Of a stretch of 64,000 nt of DNA, positions 8,079 to 17,238 are shown one piece after another. Source of the stretch: Streptomyces nymphaeiformis. GTDB taxonomy: Bacteria > Actinomycetota > Actinomycetes > Streptomycetales > Streptomycetaceae. Location of the stretch: the NCBI RefSeq assembly GCF_014203895.1, contig NZ_JACHJY010000012.1:25185-89184 (forward strand), written 5' to 3'. The position numbers were made by a program, and so were the translations under genes. The notes under the pieces were generated by a model. It was not told where the DNA came from. It made no database searches and saw nothing but the letters and a program-made list of their open reading frames with translations. Position 1 is the first letter of the stretch; each line of letters starts with the position of its first letter.

Positions 8079-9491
8079 TCAGAGCTGGGTCCAGCTCCGC
8101 TTGTCGAGGCCGTACTTGTCGGCGGTCGGGTTCCACAGCCCGGCCGCCGTCTTCTTGGCGTTGGTGGCCTCGCCGCTCTTCGCGTCGCCCGCGGCCTTCT
8201 GGCTGGTCCCGCGGGCGTGGCCGCCCTTGCAGGCCTTCTTGCCCTTCATCTGGTCGGCCCAGGCCGCGTAGTGGTCGTCGGCGGCGGCCGAGGCCTGCCA
8301 GGCCTTGGTGAGCGCCGCCGTCAGCGCCGCGCTGTTCGGCAGCTTGTCGACCTTCAGCGACTGGAGCTTGGTGATCAGGCCCCGGCGCTGCTCGGCGGCG
8401 CCGCGCAGGTCGTTCGCCGCCTGGTCGAGGTCCTTGCACCGGCCGATGGCCGCCACCGAGTCGATGACCGTCTGGCGGCTGCTGCTGCTGGTCGCGAGGA
8501 GCGTGCTGAGCTCCTTCGCCTGGGGCTCCGCCGGGTCCGCCGGCTTCTCGGTGGGCTCGGTCGCCCCGGTGGAGGGCGCGGCGGAGCTCGCCGCCACGTT
8601 CTGCCCGGGGTTCTTGGAGTCGTTCTCGTCGCCGCCGCTGAGCAGCGCGCCGGCGCCGAGGCCGACGACCGCGCAGCCGACGACGACGGCGGCGATCAGC
8701 GCGAGCGGCGACTTGCGGCGCGGCTCGGGCTCGTCGTCGTAGTACGCGTCGTCGTAGCCGTACTGCTGCTGCGGGGGCGGCGGCGGCTGCTGGAGGTGCT
8801 GGGTCTGCTGCCGGTACGCGGCCGGGCCCGGCTGCTGGTAGCCCTGGGGCGCCGGCGGCGTCTCGGGACGGAACAGGTTGTCGAAGTCGGCGGGCGGCTG
8901 CCGCTCACCGGGCATCTGCCCCGGTACGGGGGCGATGTACTGGGTCGCGTCCGAGGCGCCGGCCGGCTGCCCGGGCCCCTGGTGCGCGAGCGGGCCCGTG
9001 CCGAGGAACTGGGTGTCGGAGCCCCCGCCCTGCTGCGGCGGCACCGGGGCGATGAACTGGGTCGCGTCCGAGGCGCCGGCCGGGGGCGGGTAGCCGTATC
9101 CGGGCTGCGGGGCGGCGGGCGCGGCCGGCGCGCCGGGGTTGGGGTAGCCGTAGCCGGGCTGGGGAGCCTGCTGGGCGGCCGGGGGCATCCCACCCGGGAC
9201 CGGAGGCATTCCACCCTGGGCCGGGGGCATCCCGCCCGGGACCGGCGGGATGTGCTGGGTCGCCTGCGGGTCGGCGGCGGCCGGGGCACCCGGGCCCGGG
9301 TAGCCGTAGCCGGGCTGCGGCGGGGCCTGCTGCGGGGGTATCGGCGGCAGGTACTGGGTGGACTGCATGTCGCCACCGGCCGGAACCTCCGGCGGCAGCG
9401 GCTGCCCGCCCGGCTGTGCACCGGCGGGACCCCAGGCGCCGCCCCACGGCTGACCGCCGCCATGCTCCGGACCCTGTCCGTTCTGCGTCAC
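8079..9491 (-). CDS. Pro/Gly/Gln-rich single-pass membrane protein
   Basis: 470 residues from GTG 9491 (GGGAG five bases upstream; GTG 9503 is in frame). The N-terminal half is low complexity with repeated blocks of QPGYGYP, DATQFIAPVP-like and GGMPPV segments. One transmembrane helix (LALIAAVVVGCAVVGLGAGALL, about residue 270) is followed by an extracytoplasmic Ala/Lys/Asp-rich domain of about 170 residues with two cysteines (IGRCKDLD, KKACKGGH) that could form a disulphide. The repetitive cytoplasmic part resembles scaffolding tails of actinobacterial membrane proteins. No function is recognisable. The gene is convergent with the lipoprotein gene with six bases between. Confidence 0.75.
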   Translation of the reverse strand: MTQNGQGPEHGGGQPWGGAWGPAGAQPGGQPLPPEVPAGGDMQSTQYLPPIPPQQAPPQPGYGYPGPGAPAAADPQATQHIPPVPGGMPPAQGGMPPVPGGMPPAAQQAPQPGYGYPNPGAPAAPAAPQPGYGYPPPAGASDATQFIAPVPPQQGGGSDTQFLGTGPLAHQGPGQPAGASDATQYIAPVPGQMPGERQPPADFDNLFRPETPPAPQGYQQPGPAAYRQQTQHLQQPPPPPQQQYGYDDAYYDDEPEPRRKSPLALIAAVVVGCAVVGLGAGALLSGGDENDSKNPGQNVAASSAAPSTGATEPTEKPADPAEPQAKELSTLLATSSSSRQTVIDSVAAIGRCKDLDQAANDLRGAAEQRRGLITKLQSLKVDKLPNSAALTAALTKAWQASAAADDHYAAWADQMKGKKACKGGHARGTSQKAAGDAKSGEATNAKKTAAGLWNPTADKYGLDKRSWTQL

Positions 9492-9596
9492 CGGGACTCC
9501 CACTGATGGACCAACCTACGGAATCGTCGGCTCACGCTACCGGGTGCCGACAGGGCTCCGCACATACGTGTGAGACCCATTACACGGTTGACACGG

Positions 9597-10979
9597 TCAC
9601 GCGGCGTACAGCTCCATCCGCGCGCCGAACTCCCGCACCACCGCCTCCCCCGCGTACGGCTCCAGGCGCTCCCGCAGGTCCTCCAGGTACTCCGCGCCCC
9701 GCGAGGACCGCAGCGTGCCGAGCAGTTCGAGCGCCTGCGTGCCCGTGCGGCAGGCCAGCTCCACCTCCCGCTGCTGGACCTGCGCGGAGGCGAGGAGCGC
9801 CAGGCCGATCGCGCGGCGCCGCGCCCGCGTCTCCGGGTGCCCGGCGATCGACTCCTGCGCCGCCCGCGCCGCCGCCTCGGCCTGCCCCAGGTCCCGGTAG
9901 CAGTGCGCCAGCTCGTCCGCGAGGTAGGCCGCGTCGAAGTGGGCGATCCACGCCGGGTCGTCGCCCGCCTCCGGATCGGCCTGCTCCAGGGCTCGTACGG
10001 CACGGCCCGCCGCCGCCTCGAAGGCGCGCACGTCGCCCATCAGCGCGTGCCCGCGCGCCTCCGCCGCGAGGAACATCGCCTCCGCGCGCGGCGGCACCTT
10101 CCCGCGCGCGCCCTCCTGCGCCGCCCGCGCGAGCTGGGCGATCTCCCGGGGGTTGCCGAGCTGCGCGGCGAGGTGGCTCATCGAGGCGGCGAGGACATAG
10201 CCGCCGTACCCCCGGTCCCCCGCGGCCTGCGCGAGCCGCAGCGCCTGGATGTAGTACCGCTGTGCGAGGCCCGGTTCGCCGGTGTCCACCGCCATGTACC
10301 CGGCGAGCTCGGTGAGTCGGGCGACCGCCGCGAACAGCTGCCGGCCGATCGCCTCCCGGTACGAGCCCGACAGCATCCCCGACACCACGCTGTTGAGGTA
10401 GTGCACGACCACCGGCCGCACGTGGCCGCTGCCGAAGCGCCGGTCGAGGTCGACGAGCGCGGCCGTCATCTCCCGTACCGCCGCGACGTCCGCGACCCCG
10501 ACCCGGGCCCCGGCCGTCCGGGCCACGTGCGCGTCGGGGCCCGTGATCAGCCAGTCCCGGCTGGGCTCGACGAGGGCGGAGGCCGCGACCGTCGAGCCGC
10601 TCAGGAAGTCCCGGCGGCCCACGTCGCTGCGCCACAGCTCGCAGACCTGCTCGATCGCCCCGGGCACGGTCGGCGCGAACTGGAGCCCCACCCCGGCGGC
10701 GAGGTTCCGGCCGTTGGCCATGCCGACCTCGTCGATCGTGACCGTGCGGCCCAGCTTGCGGCCGAGGGCCTCCGCGATGATCCCCGGTGCCCGGCCGCGC
10801 GGCTGCTGCCCGCGCAGCCAGCGCGCCACCGAGGTCTTGTCGTAGCGCAGGTCGAGGCCGCGCTCCGCGCCGACCATGTTGACCCTGCGGGCGAGGCCGG
10901 CGTTGGAGCAGCCCGCCTCCTGGATGAGCGCCTGGAGCCGTTCGTTGAGCTGACGCGGAACGAGTGGCCTGGCTGCCAT
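9597..10979 (-). CDS. HTH/TPR transcriptional regulator (NsdA-like architecture)
   Basis: 460 residues. The N-terminal 80 residues hold a lambda-repressor-like HTH (CSNAGLARRVNMVG, then KTSVARWLRGQQPRG). The rest is a helical tetratricopeptide solenoid (about 190-440; AGDRGYGGYVLAASMSHLAAQLG and similar pairs). This layout is shared with NsdA-type Streptomyces regulators of development and antibiotic production. That comparison is by architecture only. The start at ATG 10979 is followed at once by conserved sequence; upstream lies a divergent 278-base region shared with the primase-like gene. Confidence 0.8.
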   Translation of the reverse strand: MAARPLVPRQLNERLQALIQEAGCSNAGLARRVNMVGAERGLDLRYDKTSVARWLRGQQPRGRAPGIIAEALGRKLGRTVTIDEVGMANGRNLAAGVGLQFAPTVPGAIEQVCELWRSDVGRRDFLSGSTVAASALVEPSRDWLITGPDAHVARTAGARVGVADVAAVREMTAALVDLDRRFGSGHVRPVVVHYLNSVVSGMLSGSYREAIGRQLFAAVARLTELAGYMAVDTGEPGLAQRYYIQALRLAQAAGDRGYGGYVLAASMSHLAAQLGNPREIAQLARAAQEGARGKVPPRAEAMFLAAEARGHALMGDVRAFEAAAGRAVRALEQADPEAGDDPAWIAHFDAAYLADELAHCYRDLGQAEAAARAAQESIAGHPETRARRRAIGLALLASAQVQQREVELACRTGTQALELLGTLRSSRGAEYLEDLRERLEPYAGEAVVREFGARMELYAA

Positions 10980-11257
10980 GAAGTACCCCCTGAGGCCGTG
11001 CGGTGATCACCGGAGAAGGGATCACTGCCCGGTTGATATCCGGTCAATGCCGATGTGAACACGCGAAACCGGACACGTCGGCGGCGCGAAGAGAACCCCC
11101 CGCCGCCGTCGCCCCCACCTCTGCGTACCCACGCCCGCTCCCCGGCCCTCCGCGCGCCCCCGCCAGTGCACCCATGCGCCCCGCGTGCAGGATCGATGCG
11201 TCAACACGCCCGCCACCGCGCCCGTAACCCCAGGTGACGGGGGAAGTTGTGCTGTCC

Positions 11258-11935
11258 GTGGAAGAGACCATGGGAGTCACGGAAGCCGCACAGATCCCCA
11301 AGCAGCGGGGCGAGCAGCTGCTGGACAGCGCCGTGCGGTACGCGGAAGAGCGGCACTGGGACGTGTTTCCCGGGACCTGGCTGGAAGCCGTCGAAGGCAG
11401 GGAGCGCTGCTCCTGCGGCGCGGACGAGTGCGCCGTGCCCGGCGCCCACGCGGTCAGGCCCGACTGGTCGACCCAGGCGACCGGGAGCGCGGTCGGGGCG
11501 CGGCGGATGTGGTCGAAGACGCCGAAGGCGTCGATCCTGCTGCCGACCGGCCGCACCTTCGACGCGATCGAGGTGTCCGAGTCGGCCGGCTTCCTGGCGC
11601 TCGCCCGCATGGAGCGCATGGAGCTGACGCTCGGCCCCGTGACCTGCACCCCGGACCGCCGCATGTACTTCTTCGTGCTGCCCGGCGCCGCGAACAAGGT
11701 CCCGGACCTCGTCCGCAAGCTCGGCTGGACCCCGGCCTCCATCGACCTCACCACGCGCGGCGAGGGCCACTACGTGGCGGCCCCGCCCACCCGGATCGGC
11801 GGCTGCGGCGCGGTGCAGTGGGCGCGGCGCCCCACCCCGGCGAACCGCTGGCTGCCGGACGCGGAGGAACTGATCAGCGCCCTCGCGTACGCGTGTGGCC
11901 GGGAAGCGGCGGAGGCCAGGAGCCGCACGCAGTGA
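11258..11935 (+). CDS. Bifunctional DNA primase/polymerase N-terminal (Prim-Pol) domain protein
   Basis: About 225 residues; GTG 11258 gives VEETMGVTEAAQIPKQRG, with GTG 11249 and ATG 11270 as alternatives. A small cysteine cluster (ERCSCGADECAVPGAH) precedes the core, and MYFFVLPG and EGHYVAAPPTRIGGCGAVQW resemble strands of archaeo-eukaryotic primase-type domains. Only the Prim-Pol-like half is present and the acidic catalytic pair is not obvious, so activity is doubtful. Such stand-alone proteins are common in Streptomyces chromosomes outside plasmids. Role unknown. Confidence 0.7.
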   Translation: MEETMGVTEAAQIPKQRGEQLLDSAVRYAEERHWDVFPGTWLEAVEGRERCSCGADECAVPGAHAVRPDWSTQATGSAVGARRMWSKTPKASILLPTGRTFDAIEVSESAGFLALARMERMELTLGPVTCTPDRRMYFFVLPGAANKVPDLVRKLGWTPASIDLTTRGEGHYVAAPPTRIGGCGAVQWARRPTPANRWLPDAEELISALAYACGREAAEARSRTQ

Positions 11936-11961
11936 CCTGGAGGCCCGGACGGTCGCGCCCG

Positions 11962-11988
11962 TAGGGTGGCCCCGTAAGGATTACGGGG
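11962..11988 (+). promoter_or_regulatory. Likely -10 element and palindrome at the start of the ABC operon transcript
   Basis: TAGGGT (11962-11967) fits a HrdB -10 hexamer, but no good -35 is seen. CCCCGTAA-GGA-TTACGGGG (11970-11988) is a perfect palindrome covering the predicted transcription start and ending 22 bases before the ATG at 12011. It could be an operator or a 5'-end stem-loop that stabilises the mRNA. Confidence 0.4.
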
Positions 11989-12010
11989 ACCATCGAAGGG
12001 TTGACGGACC

Positions 12011-12901
12011 ATGCCTGACCAGGCATTTGACGGGGCGTTCGACGGAGCGTCCGACACGGCGGGCACCGCACCGGGGGAAGGTGCGGTGCCCGCCGTACGC
12101 GTCGAGGGGCTGTGGAAGCGTTTCGGCCAGCAGATCGCGGTGAACGGGGTCGACCTCGTCCTGCCCGCGGGGAAGTTCATCGGGCTCGTCGGGCCCAACG
12201 GCGCCGGCAAGACCACCACGCTCTCCATGATCACCGGCCTGCTCCGGCCCGACCAGGGGCGGATCCTCGTCGCCGGGCACGACGTGTGGGCCGACCCGGA
12301 GTCGGTCGCCCAGGTCAAGGCCCGCATCGGCATCCTGCCGGAGGGCCTGCGGCTCTTCGAGCGCCTCTCGGGCCGCGAGCTCCTCGCCTACAGCGGCCGG
12401 CTGCGCGGTCTGCCGGGCGCGGAGGTCGACAAGCGGGCGGCGCAGCTCCTCGACGTGCTCGACCTCGCGGGCTCGCAGAACAAGCTGGTCGTCGACTACT
12501 CGACCGGCATGCGGAAGAAGATCGGCCTCGCCGCCGCGCTCCTCCACAACCCCGAGGTCCTCTTCCTCGACGAGCCCTTCGAGGGCGTCGACCCGGTCTC
12601 CGCGCAGACCATCCGCGGCGTCCTGGAGCGGTACACCTCCTCCGGCGCGACCGTCGTCTTCTCCAGCCACGTCATGGAGCTCGTCGAGTCGCTCTGCGAC
12701 TGGGTCGCCGTCATGGCGGCCGGCCGGATCCGGGCCCAGGGCCCGCTGGCCGAGGTCCGGGGCTCCGCGCCCTCGCTCCAGGCGGCGTTCCTGGAGCTCG
12801 TCGGCGCGAACGGCCGCGCGGCGGCCGGGGACTCGCTGGACTGGCTGGGCGGTCCGGGTGCGGGCAAGGGCGGTCCGGGTACGAGCGGGGCCCAGCGATG
12901 A
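12011..12901 (+). CDS. ABC transporter ATP-binding protein
   Basis: 296 residues with Walker A GPNGAGKTTT at about 59-68, signature YSTGMRKK, Walker B VLFLDEPFEG and the switch-region SSHVM. The signature motif deviates from LSGGQ, as is common in ABC-2 type exporters. An acidic Ala/Gly N-terminal tail of about 30 residues precedes the domain. It overlaps the permease gene by four bases (ATGA), giving a two-gene exporter operon. Substrate unknown. Confidence 0.9.
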   Translation: MPDQAFDGAFDGASDTAGTAPGEGAVPAVRVEGLWKRFGQQIAVNGVDLVLPAGKFIGLVGPNGAGKTTTLSMITGLLRPDQGRILVAGHDVWADPESVAQVKARIGILPEGLRLFERLSGRELLAYSGRLRGLPGAEVDKRAAQLLDVLDLAGSQNKLVVDYSTGMRKKIGLAAALLHNPEVLFLDEPFEGVDPVSAQTIRGVLERYTSSGATVVFSSHVMELVESLCDWVAVMAAGRIRAQGPLAEVRGSAPSLQAAFLELVGANGRAAAGDSLDWLGGPGAGKGGPGTSGAQR

Positions 12902-14526
12902 GCGCGACCGCCACGACCGCCGCCTCCCCCGTACCGTCCCTCACGTCCGTCTTCGTACGGCTCAAGCTGTCGCTCCTGAAGAACGGGCTGCGGCAGTCCG
13001 GCGGGCGGACCGCCGCGTACCTCGCGTCGATCGTCTTCGGCACCTTCCTGGCCGTCGTCGCCGTGCTCGGCTTCGTCCTCCTGCGGGGGCACGCGGACGC
13101 CGTCACCGTCGCGGTGCTCCTCACCGGGGTCCTCTCGCTGTCCTGGACGGTGATGCCGCTGTTCATCCCGAGCGGGGACGAGACCCTCGACCCCTCGCGG
13201 CTCGTGATGCTGCCCCTGCAGCCCCGGCCGCTGGTCCGGGCGCTGCTCGTCGCCTCCCTCGTGGGCGTCGGCCCCGTCCTCACCTCCGTCGTGGTCCTCG
13301 GCGCCTCCGTAGCCGTCGCGCACGGCGCGGCAGGCACCGTCGTCGCCGTCCTCGCCGTCCCGCTCGCGGCGGTGACGTGCGTGGCGCTGTCCCGCTCGGT
13401 GGCCGCCGCGAACGTCCGGCTGCTCACCTCCCGCAAGGGCCGGGACCTGGCCCTGCTGAGCGGTCTGGTCATCGCCGTCGGCATGCAGCTCGTCAACTTC
13501 GGCGCCCAGCGGCTCGGCCGCGCCGGCGGCCTGGAGGCCCTGGAGCCTGCGACGGCCGTCGTCGGCTGGCTGCCGCCGGCCGCCGCGATCGGCGCGGTCG
13601 ACTCCGCCGGCCGCGGCGACTACGCGGTGGCGGCGGCCCGGCTGCTGCTCACGGCGGCGGCCCTCGTGGGCCTCCTGTACTGGTGGCAGCGGAGCCTGGT
13701 GCGGCTGATGGTCGAGCCGGACGGCTCCACGATCGGCGCGGCCGCCGACGCGGGTGCCGACGAGAAGAGCGGTACGGGGCGGCTCGCCCGGATGCTGCCG
13801 GGCGGCCGCACCGGCGCCGTCATGGAGCGCAGCCTGCGGTACATCTGGCGCGACCCGAAGACGAAGGCGGCGTGGGTGACCTCGCTCGCCGTCGGTCTGA
13901 TCGTCCCCCTCTTCAACGCCTTCCAGGGGACGGGCTCGATCTACTTCGCCTGCTTCGCCTCCGGCATGCTCGGCATCCAGATGTACAACCAGTTCGGCCA
14001 GGACACCTCGGCGTTCTGGATGGTCGCGCAGACCATCTCGACGACGGCCGACGCGTACGCCGAACTCCGGGCGCGGGCCCTGGCGCTGCTGTCGGTCACG
14101 CTGCCGTACACGACGGTCGTCACCGCGCTGACCGCCGGTGTCCTCGGCGACTGGTCGGCGTTCCCCGAGGCCCTCGGCCTGGCGTTCGGCCTGCTCGGCG
14201 CGATGATGGCGACGGGCGCGGTGACCTCGGCGGTCTTCCCGTACTCGATCCCCCAGGACAGCGGCTACAAGAACGTCGCACCGGGGCAGGGCGGGCTCGC
14301 CTGGATGTCGATCATGGGCGGCATGATCCTGGGCGGGCTGCTGTGCTCCCCGCTCATCGCCGCGACGGTCTACCTCCACGTCTCCGACCGGCAGTCCCTG
14401 CTGTGGCTCCTCCTCCCGGCGGGCGCGCTCTACGGCGGGCTGCTCGTCCTGGCGGGCCTCAAGCTGGCGGCCCCGCGCACGGCGGCCCGGCTGCCGGAGA
14501 TCCTGGCGGCGGTCAGCAAGGGCTGA
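12898..14526 (+). CDS. ABC exporter permease, about 12 membrane segments
   Basis: 542 residues from ATG 12898, overlapping the ATPase stop. There are two blocks of hydrophobic helices (about 40-290 and 335-540) separated by a charged loop around residues 285-315 (DAGADEKSGTGRLARM). The size is that of a fused or duplicated ABC-2 permease, so one polypeptide could supply both membrane halves of the transporter. QSGGRTAAYLASIVFGTFLAVV marks the first helix. Partner of the preceding ATPase. Confidence 0.85.
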   Translation: MSATATTAASPVPSLTSVFVRLKLSLLKNGLRQSGGRTAAYLASIVFGTFLAVVAVLGFVLLRGHADAVTVAVLLTGVLSLSWTVMPLFIPSGDETLDPSRLVMLPLQPRPLVRALLVASLVGVGPVLTSVVVLGASVAVAHGAAGTVVAVLAVPLAAVTCVALSRSVAAANVRLLTSRKGRDLALLSGLVIAVGMQLVNFGAQRLGRAGGLEALEPATAVVGWLPPAAAIGAVDSAGRGDYAVAAARLLLTAAALVGLLYWWQRSLVRLMVEPDGSTIGAAADAGADEKSGTGRLARMLPGGRTGAVMERSLRYIWRDPKTKAAWVTSLAVGLIVPLFNAFQGTGSIYFACFASGMLGIQMYNQFGQDTSAFWMVAQTISTTADAYAELRARALALLSVTLPYTTVVTALTAGVLGDWSAFPEALGLAFGLLGAMMATGAVTSAVFPYSIPQDSGYKNVAPGQGGLAWMSIMGGMILGGLLCSPLIAATVYLHVSDRQSLLWLLLPAGALYGGLLVLAGLKLAAPRTAARLPEILAAVSKG

Positions 14527-14565
14527 CGCCTGCCCGTACGCGGGCGGCCGGGTGCCGGCCCCCGC

Positions 14566-15477
14566 TCACGCCAGTACGCGGGCGAGGGCGGCGCGGCCGG
14601 CCGGGCCCCAGGTCGGCTTCCCGCCCGGGAGGCCCCGGTCGCCCGCGCGGCCGATGGCGATGAGCCCGGCCGCGCGGAGCAGGGCCCAGCCCCGGGCCCG
14701 GCGGACGGTGGCGTCGTCCACGCGCGCGTGACCGTTGCCGTACGCGGCCTCGTCCACGCGCGCGTACGCCTCGAAGAAGCGCGGGGCCGCGCCCTCCGGC
14801 AGCAGCAGCCACGCCGCACAGAGGTCCGTCGCCGGGTCGCCCGCGCAGACCTCGCCGAAGTCCACGACTCCGGCGAGGGTGCCGTCGGCGACGACGACGT
14901 TCGCCGGGTGCAGGTCGCCGTGCAGCCACACCGGCGGGCCCTGCCGGACGGGAGCCGCGAGGGCGTCCTCCCACATGTCCCGTACGGCCCCGGGGTCGGC
15001 GTGCTCGGCGAGGAGCGGGAACCCCTCCTCGAACCCCGCCGCGAAGTCCGCGAGGGGCACGCCCCGGTCCGGGTTGGCGGGGGCGTCCTCGGGCGCCTCG
15101 CGGTGCAGGGCCCGCAGGAAGCCGGCCAGGGCCTCGGCCGCGTGGCCGCCGCGCGTGACGGGTGTGGCGTCGCTCGGCTCGCCCGGGACCCAGCGGGCGA
15201 CCGTCCAGGTCCGGGGGAAGCGCGCGGACGGCTCCCCGGTGCGTACGGGGACGGGTACGGGCAGCGGGAGCAGCGGCGCGAGGACCGGCAGCCAGCGGTG
15301 CTCCTTGCGGAGCAGCTCCGGGCCCCGTTCGCTGCGGGGCATCCGTACGGCCAACTCGTCGCCGAGCCGCCACATCTGGTTGTCCCAGCCGCCGGGGACC
15401 CGCTGGACCGGCAGCTCGGCGAGGTCGGGGTGCTGGTCAAGGAGCAGCGCGCGTACGAGACCCTCGTCGATGTCCAT
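14566..15477 (-). CDS. Aminoglycoside phosphotransferase-family kinase-fold protein
   Basis: 303 residues from ATG 15477 (MDIDEGLVRALL); ATG 15489 is four codons upstream. The APH/choline-kinase fold is shown by GGWDNQMWRLG in the nucleotide-binding lobe, the Brenner motif HGDLHPANVVV and the metal-binding VDFGE (the usual D-F-G replaced by D-F-G-E context). Streptomyces genomes carry many such proteins and most are not antibiotic resistance enzymes. Substrate cannot be predicted. Convergent with the ABC operon. Confidence 0.82.
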   Translation of the reverse strand: MDIDEGLVRALLLDQHPDLAELPVQRVPGGWDNQMWRLGDELAVRMPRSERGPELLRKEHRWLPVLAPLLPLPVPVPVRTGEPSARFPRTWTVARWVPGEPSDATPVTRGGHAAEALAGFLRALHREAPEDAPANPDRGVPLADFAAGFEEGFPLLAEHADPGAVRDMWEDALAAPVRQGPPVWLHGDLHPANVVVADGTLAGVVDFGEVCAGDPATDLCAAWLLLPEGAAPRFFEAYARVDEAAYGNGHARVDDATVRRARGWALLRAAGLIAIGRAGDRGLPGGKPTWGPAGRAALARVLA

Positions 15478-15549
15478 GTGTCCGATCATCCACGGGCGTC
15501 CGGCCGAAATCCCTTGCTCCGCAGGACCCGTACGGCCGATCCTCCCCGC

Positions 15550-16104
15550 ATGGACCTCTCACAGCACACCCCTCCGCCCCGCATCGAGCTCGACGGCGGG
15601 CTCACCCTGCGCGCGTTCGAGGCCGAGGCGGACCTTCCGGAGTTCTTCCAGGTCATCGAGGAGTCGCTGGAGCACCTGCGCCCGTGGATGCCGTGGGTCG
15701 CCGAGCACAGCCTCGAAAGGACCGCGCACTTCCTGGACGGGCGGGCGGAGCAGTGGGCGAGCGGCGAGGCGTACAGCTACGCGGTCGTGCTCGACGGGGC
15801 CATCGTCGGCTCCACCGGGCTGCACCGGCACGACGACACCCCCGACGCCACCGTCGAGCTCGGCTACTGGCTGCATCCGTCCACCACCGGCCGGGGCATC
15901 GCCACGCGCGCCGCCCGCGCGCTCGTCGAGGAGGCGTTCCGCCTGCCGGGCGTCACGGGCGTCGAGGTCGTCCACGACGTCGCCAACCACGCGAGCGGCG
16001 CCGTACCCGCCCGCCTCGGCTTCACCGCCCACCTCCGCCGCCCCCACGAGCCCACGGCCCCGGCGGAGACCGGCGAGGACCAGGTCTGGCGGCTGACCCG
16101 GTGA
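15550..16104 (+). CDS. GNAT-family N-acetyltransferase (RimJ/RimL type)
   Basis: 184 residues with the acetyl-CoA pyrophosphate-binding region WLHPSTTGRGIATRAARALV (motif A, R-G-I-A) and the downstream strand VEVVHDVANHASGAVPARLGF. RimJ/L-type enzymes acetylate protein N-termini, but related members modify small molecules or antibiotics. The last codon overlaps the following SUKH-like gene (GTGA), so the two are coupled. No close Shine-Dalgarno is seen before ATG 15550. Confidence 0.82.
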   Translation: MDLSQHTPPPRIELDGGLTLRAFEAEADLPEFFQVIEESLEHLRPWMPWVAEHSLERTAHFLDGRAEQWASGEAYSYAVVLDGAIVGSTGLHRHDDTPDATVELGYWLHPSTTGRGIATRAARALVEEAFRLPGVTGVEVVHDVANHASGAVPARLGFTAHLRRPHEPTAPAETGEDQVWRLTR

Positions 16105-16607
16105 ACGACGCCCGGTTCGACGAGGTGAAGGCGACGTTCTGGAGCGAGGGCCCGGCCGGGACGCTGACCGACGCCGCCGTACGGGATGCCGAGCAGCGGC
16201 TCGGCGTGCGCCTGCCGGAGGCTCTCCTCGCACTCCTGCGGGTCCGGGACGGCGGTGTCGTGGCGGACGCGTGGGACGCGTATCCCACGGACGTACCGAC
16301 CTCGTGGAGCGACGACCACGTCCCGTTCGACGTCCTGATGGGCATCGGCGAGAACGACGACCGGCTGTCGATGCTGGACTCGGCCTACCTGATCGAGGAA
16401 TGGGGACTGCCGTCCCCCCTCGTCCTGCTCTCCGGTGACGGTCATACGTGGATCGCGCTCGACTACCGGACGTGCGGCGCGGACGGGGAGCCGTCGGTCA
16501 CCTGGTTCGACGTCGAGGACGAGAGCGAGGTGCCGCTGGCCGGGGGCTTCCGGACGTTCGTCGAGGGGCTGACGGCGTCGACCGCGTTCGACGACGGACA
16601 GGACTGA
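16101..16607 (+). CDS. SMI1/KNR4 (SUKH) family protein
   Basis: 168 residues beginning at a GTG that overlaps the acetyltransferase stop. The SUKH pattern is visible: an N-terminal helix with EQRLGVRLPEALLALLRVRDGGVV, a central strand region (FDVLMGIGENDDRL) and LVLLSGDGHTWIALDYR. SUKH proteins are common immunity proteins against polymorphic toxins and also occur as stand-alone regulators. No toxin gene is seen nearby; the GNAT neighbour is a possible partner only by position. Confidence 0.8.
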   Translation: MNDARFDEVKATFWSEGPAGTLTDAAVRDAEQRLGVRLPEALLALLRVRDGGVVADAWDAYPTDVPTSWSDDHVPFDVLMGIGENDDRLSMLDSAYLIEEWGLPSPLVLLSGDGHTWIALDYRTCGADGEPSVTWFDVEDESEVPLAGGFRTFVEGLTASTAFDDGQD

Positions 16608-16618
16608 CGGAGGCCCTC

Positions 16619-17221
16619 GTGGGAAGCACCTTCCAGACGATCGCCGATCTGGAGGCGACGGCCGAGGAGGCCGGGGCGCTCGGGGAGCGGGTGGGGGTCT
16701 GGCTGGTCGCCGAGGGGATCGCGACCCCGGAGCGCGAACCCTCCGCACCCGACAAGACGTGGTACCTGCCGGGGCCGCGCTGGTCGCACGTGACGGACGA
16801 GCCGCGCTCCTTGGGGACGGACGGCCTGGCCGTCGTCACCGGCCGCACGGTGTTCTTCGGTTCACCGGGCACGGGCGGCTCACCGATCTGCCCGCACTGC
16901 GCGACGGTCGTCCCCGATCGGCGTTCCTCCTTCTCCAGGGCCATGGACGCCTGGTGGGCGACGGGCGTCGCCGAGGTCCGCTGCCCGGCGTGCGGCCGTA
17001 CCGTTCCGCTGCCCGCCTGGGAGTGGGAGAACGATTTCTTCGCCTTCGCCTGCCTCGGCATCGAGCACTGGAACGGCCCGCCGCTCCGCCCCGCCTTCAT
17101 CGCCGAACTGACCGAGGTCCTCGGTCACCGCACCCGTGTGCTCGCGGGCAGGATCTGGCGGGGAGACGGGGCTCAACCTTCCAGCCGGCGGCGGAGTCTG
17201 AGAAGAAAACGCCTGTCGTGA
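16619..17221 (+). CDS. Zinc-ribbon hypothetical protein
   Basis: 200 residues from GTG 16619, preceded by GGAGG six bases upstream and 11 bases after the SUKH gene. A CPHC knuckle (C91, C94) and a CPAC knuckle (C122, C125) would bind one zinc ion. Around them are aromatic strands (TWYLPGPRW, WEWENDFFAFACLG). The C-terminus is basic (RRRSLRRKRLS). I do not recognise a named family. Position suggests the same transcript as the acetyltransferase and SUKH genes. Confidence 0.72.
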   Translation: MGSTFQTIADLEATAEEAGALGERVGVWLVAEGIATPEREPSAPDKTWYLPGPRWSHVTDEPRSLGTDGLAVVTGRTVFFGSPGTGGSPICPHCATVVPDRRSSFSRAMDAWWATGVAEVRCPACGRTVPLPAWEWENDFFAFACLGIEHWNGPPLRPAFIAELTEVLGHRTRVLAGRIWRGDGAQPSSRRRSLRRKRLS

Positions 17222-17238
17222 GAGGGAGGAAAGCCGCC

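Noticed and set aside
12496..14379. A 627-codon minus-strand frame opposite the ABC exporter genes
   Set aside because: Asp/Gly/Arg/His-rich translation typical of antisense high-GC shadows; the plus-strand frames have clear motifs.
15550..16607. GNAT gene plus SUKH gene as a classic GNAT toxin-antitoxin pair
   Set aside because: Those toxins are paired with ribbon-helix-helix antitoxins encoded upstream; neither the order nor the partner fits.
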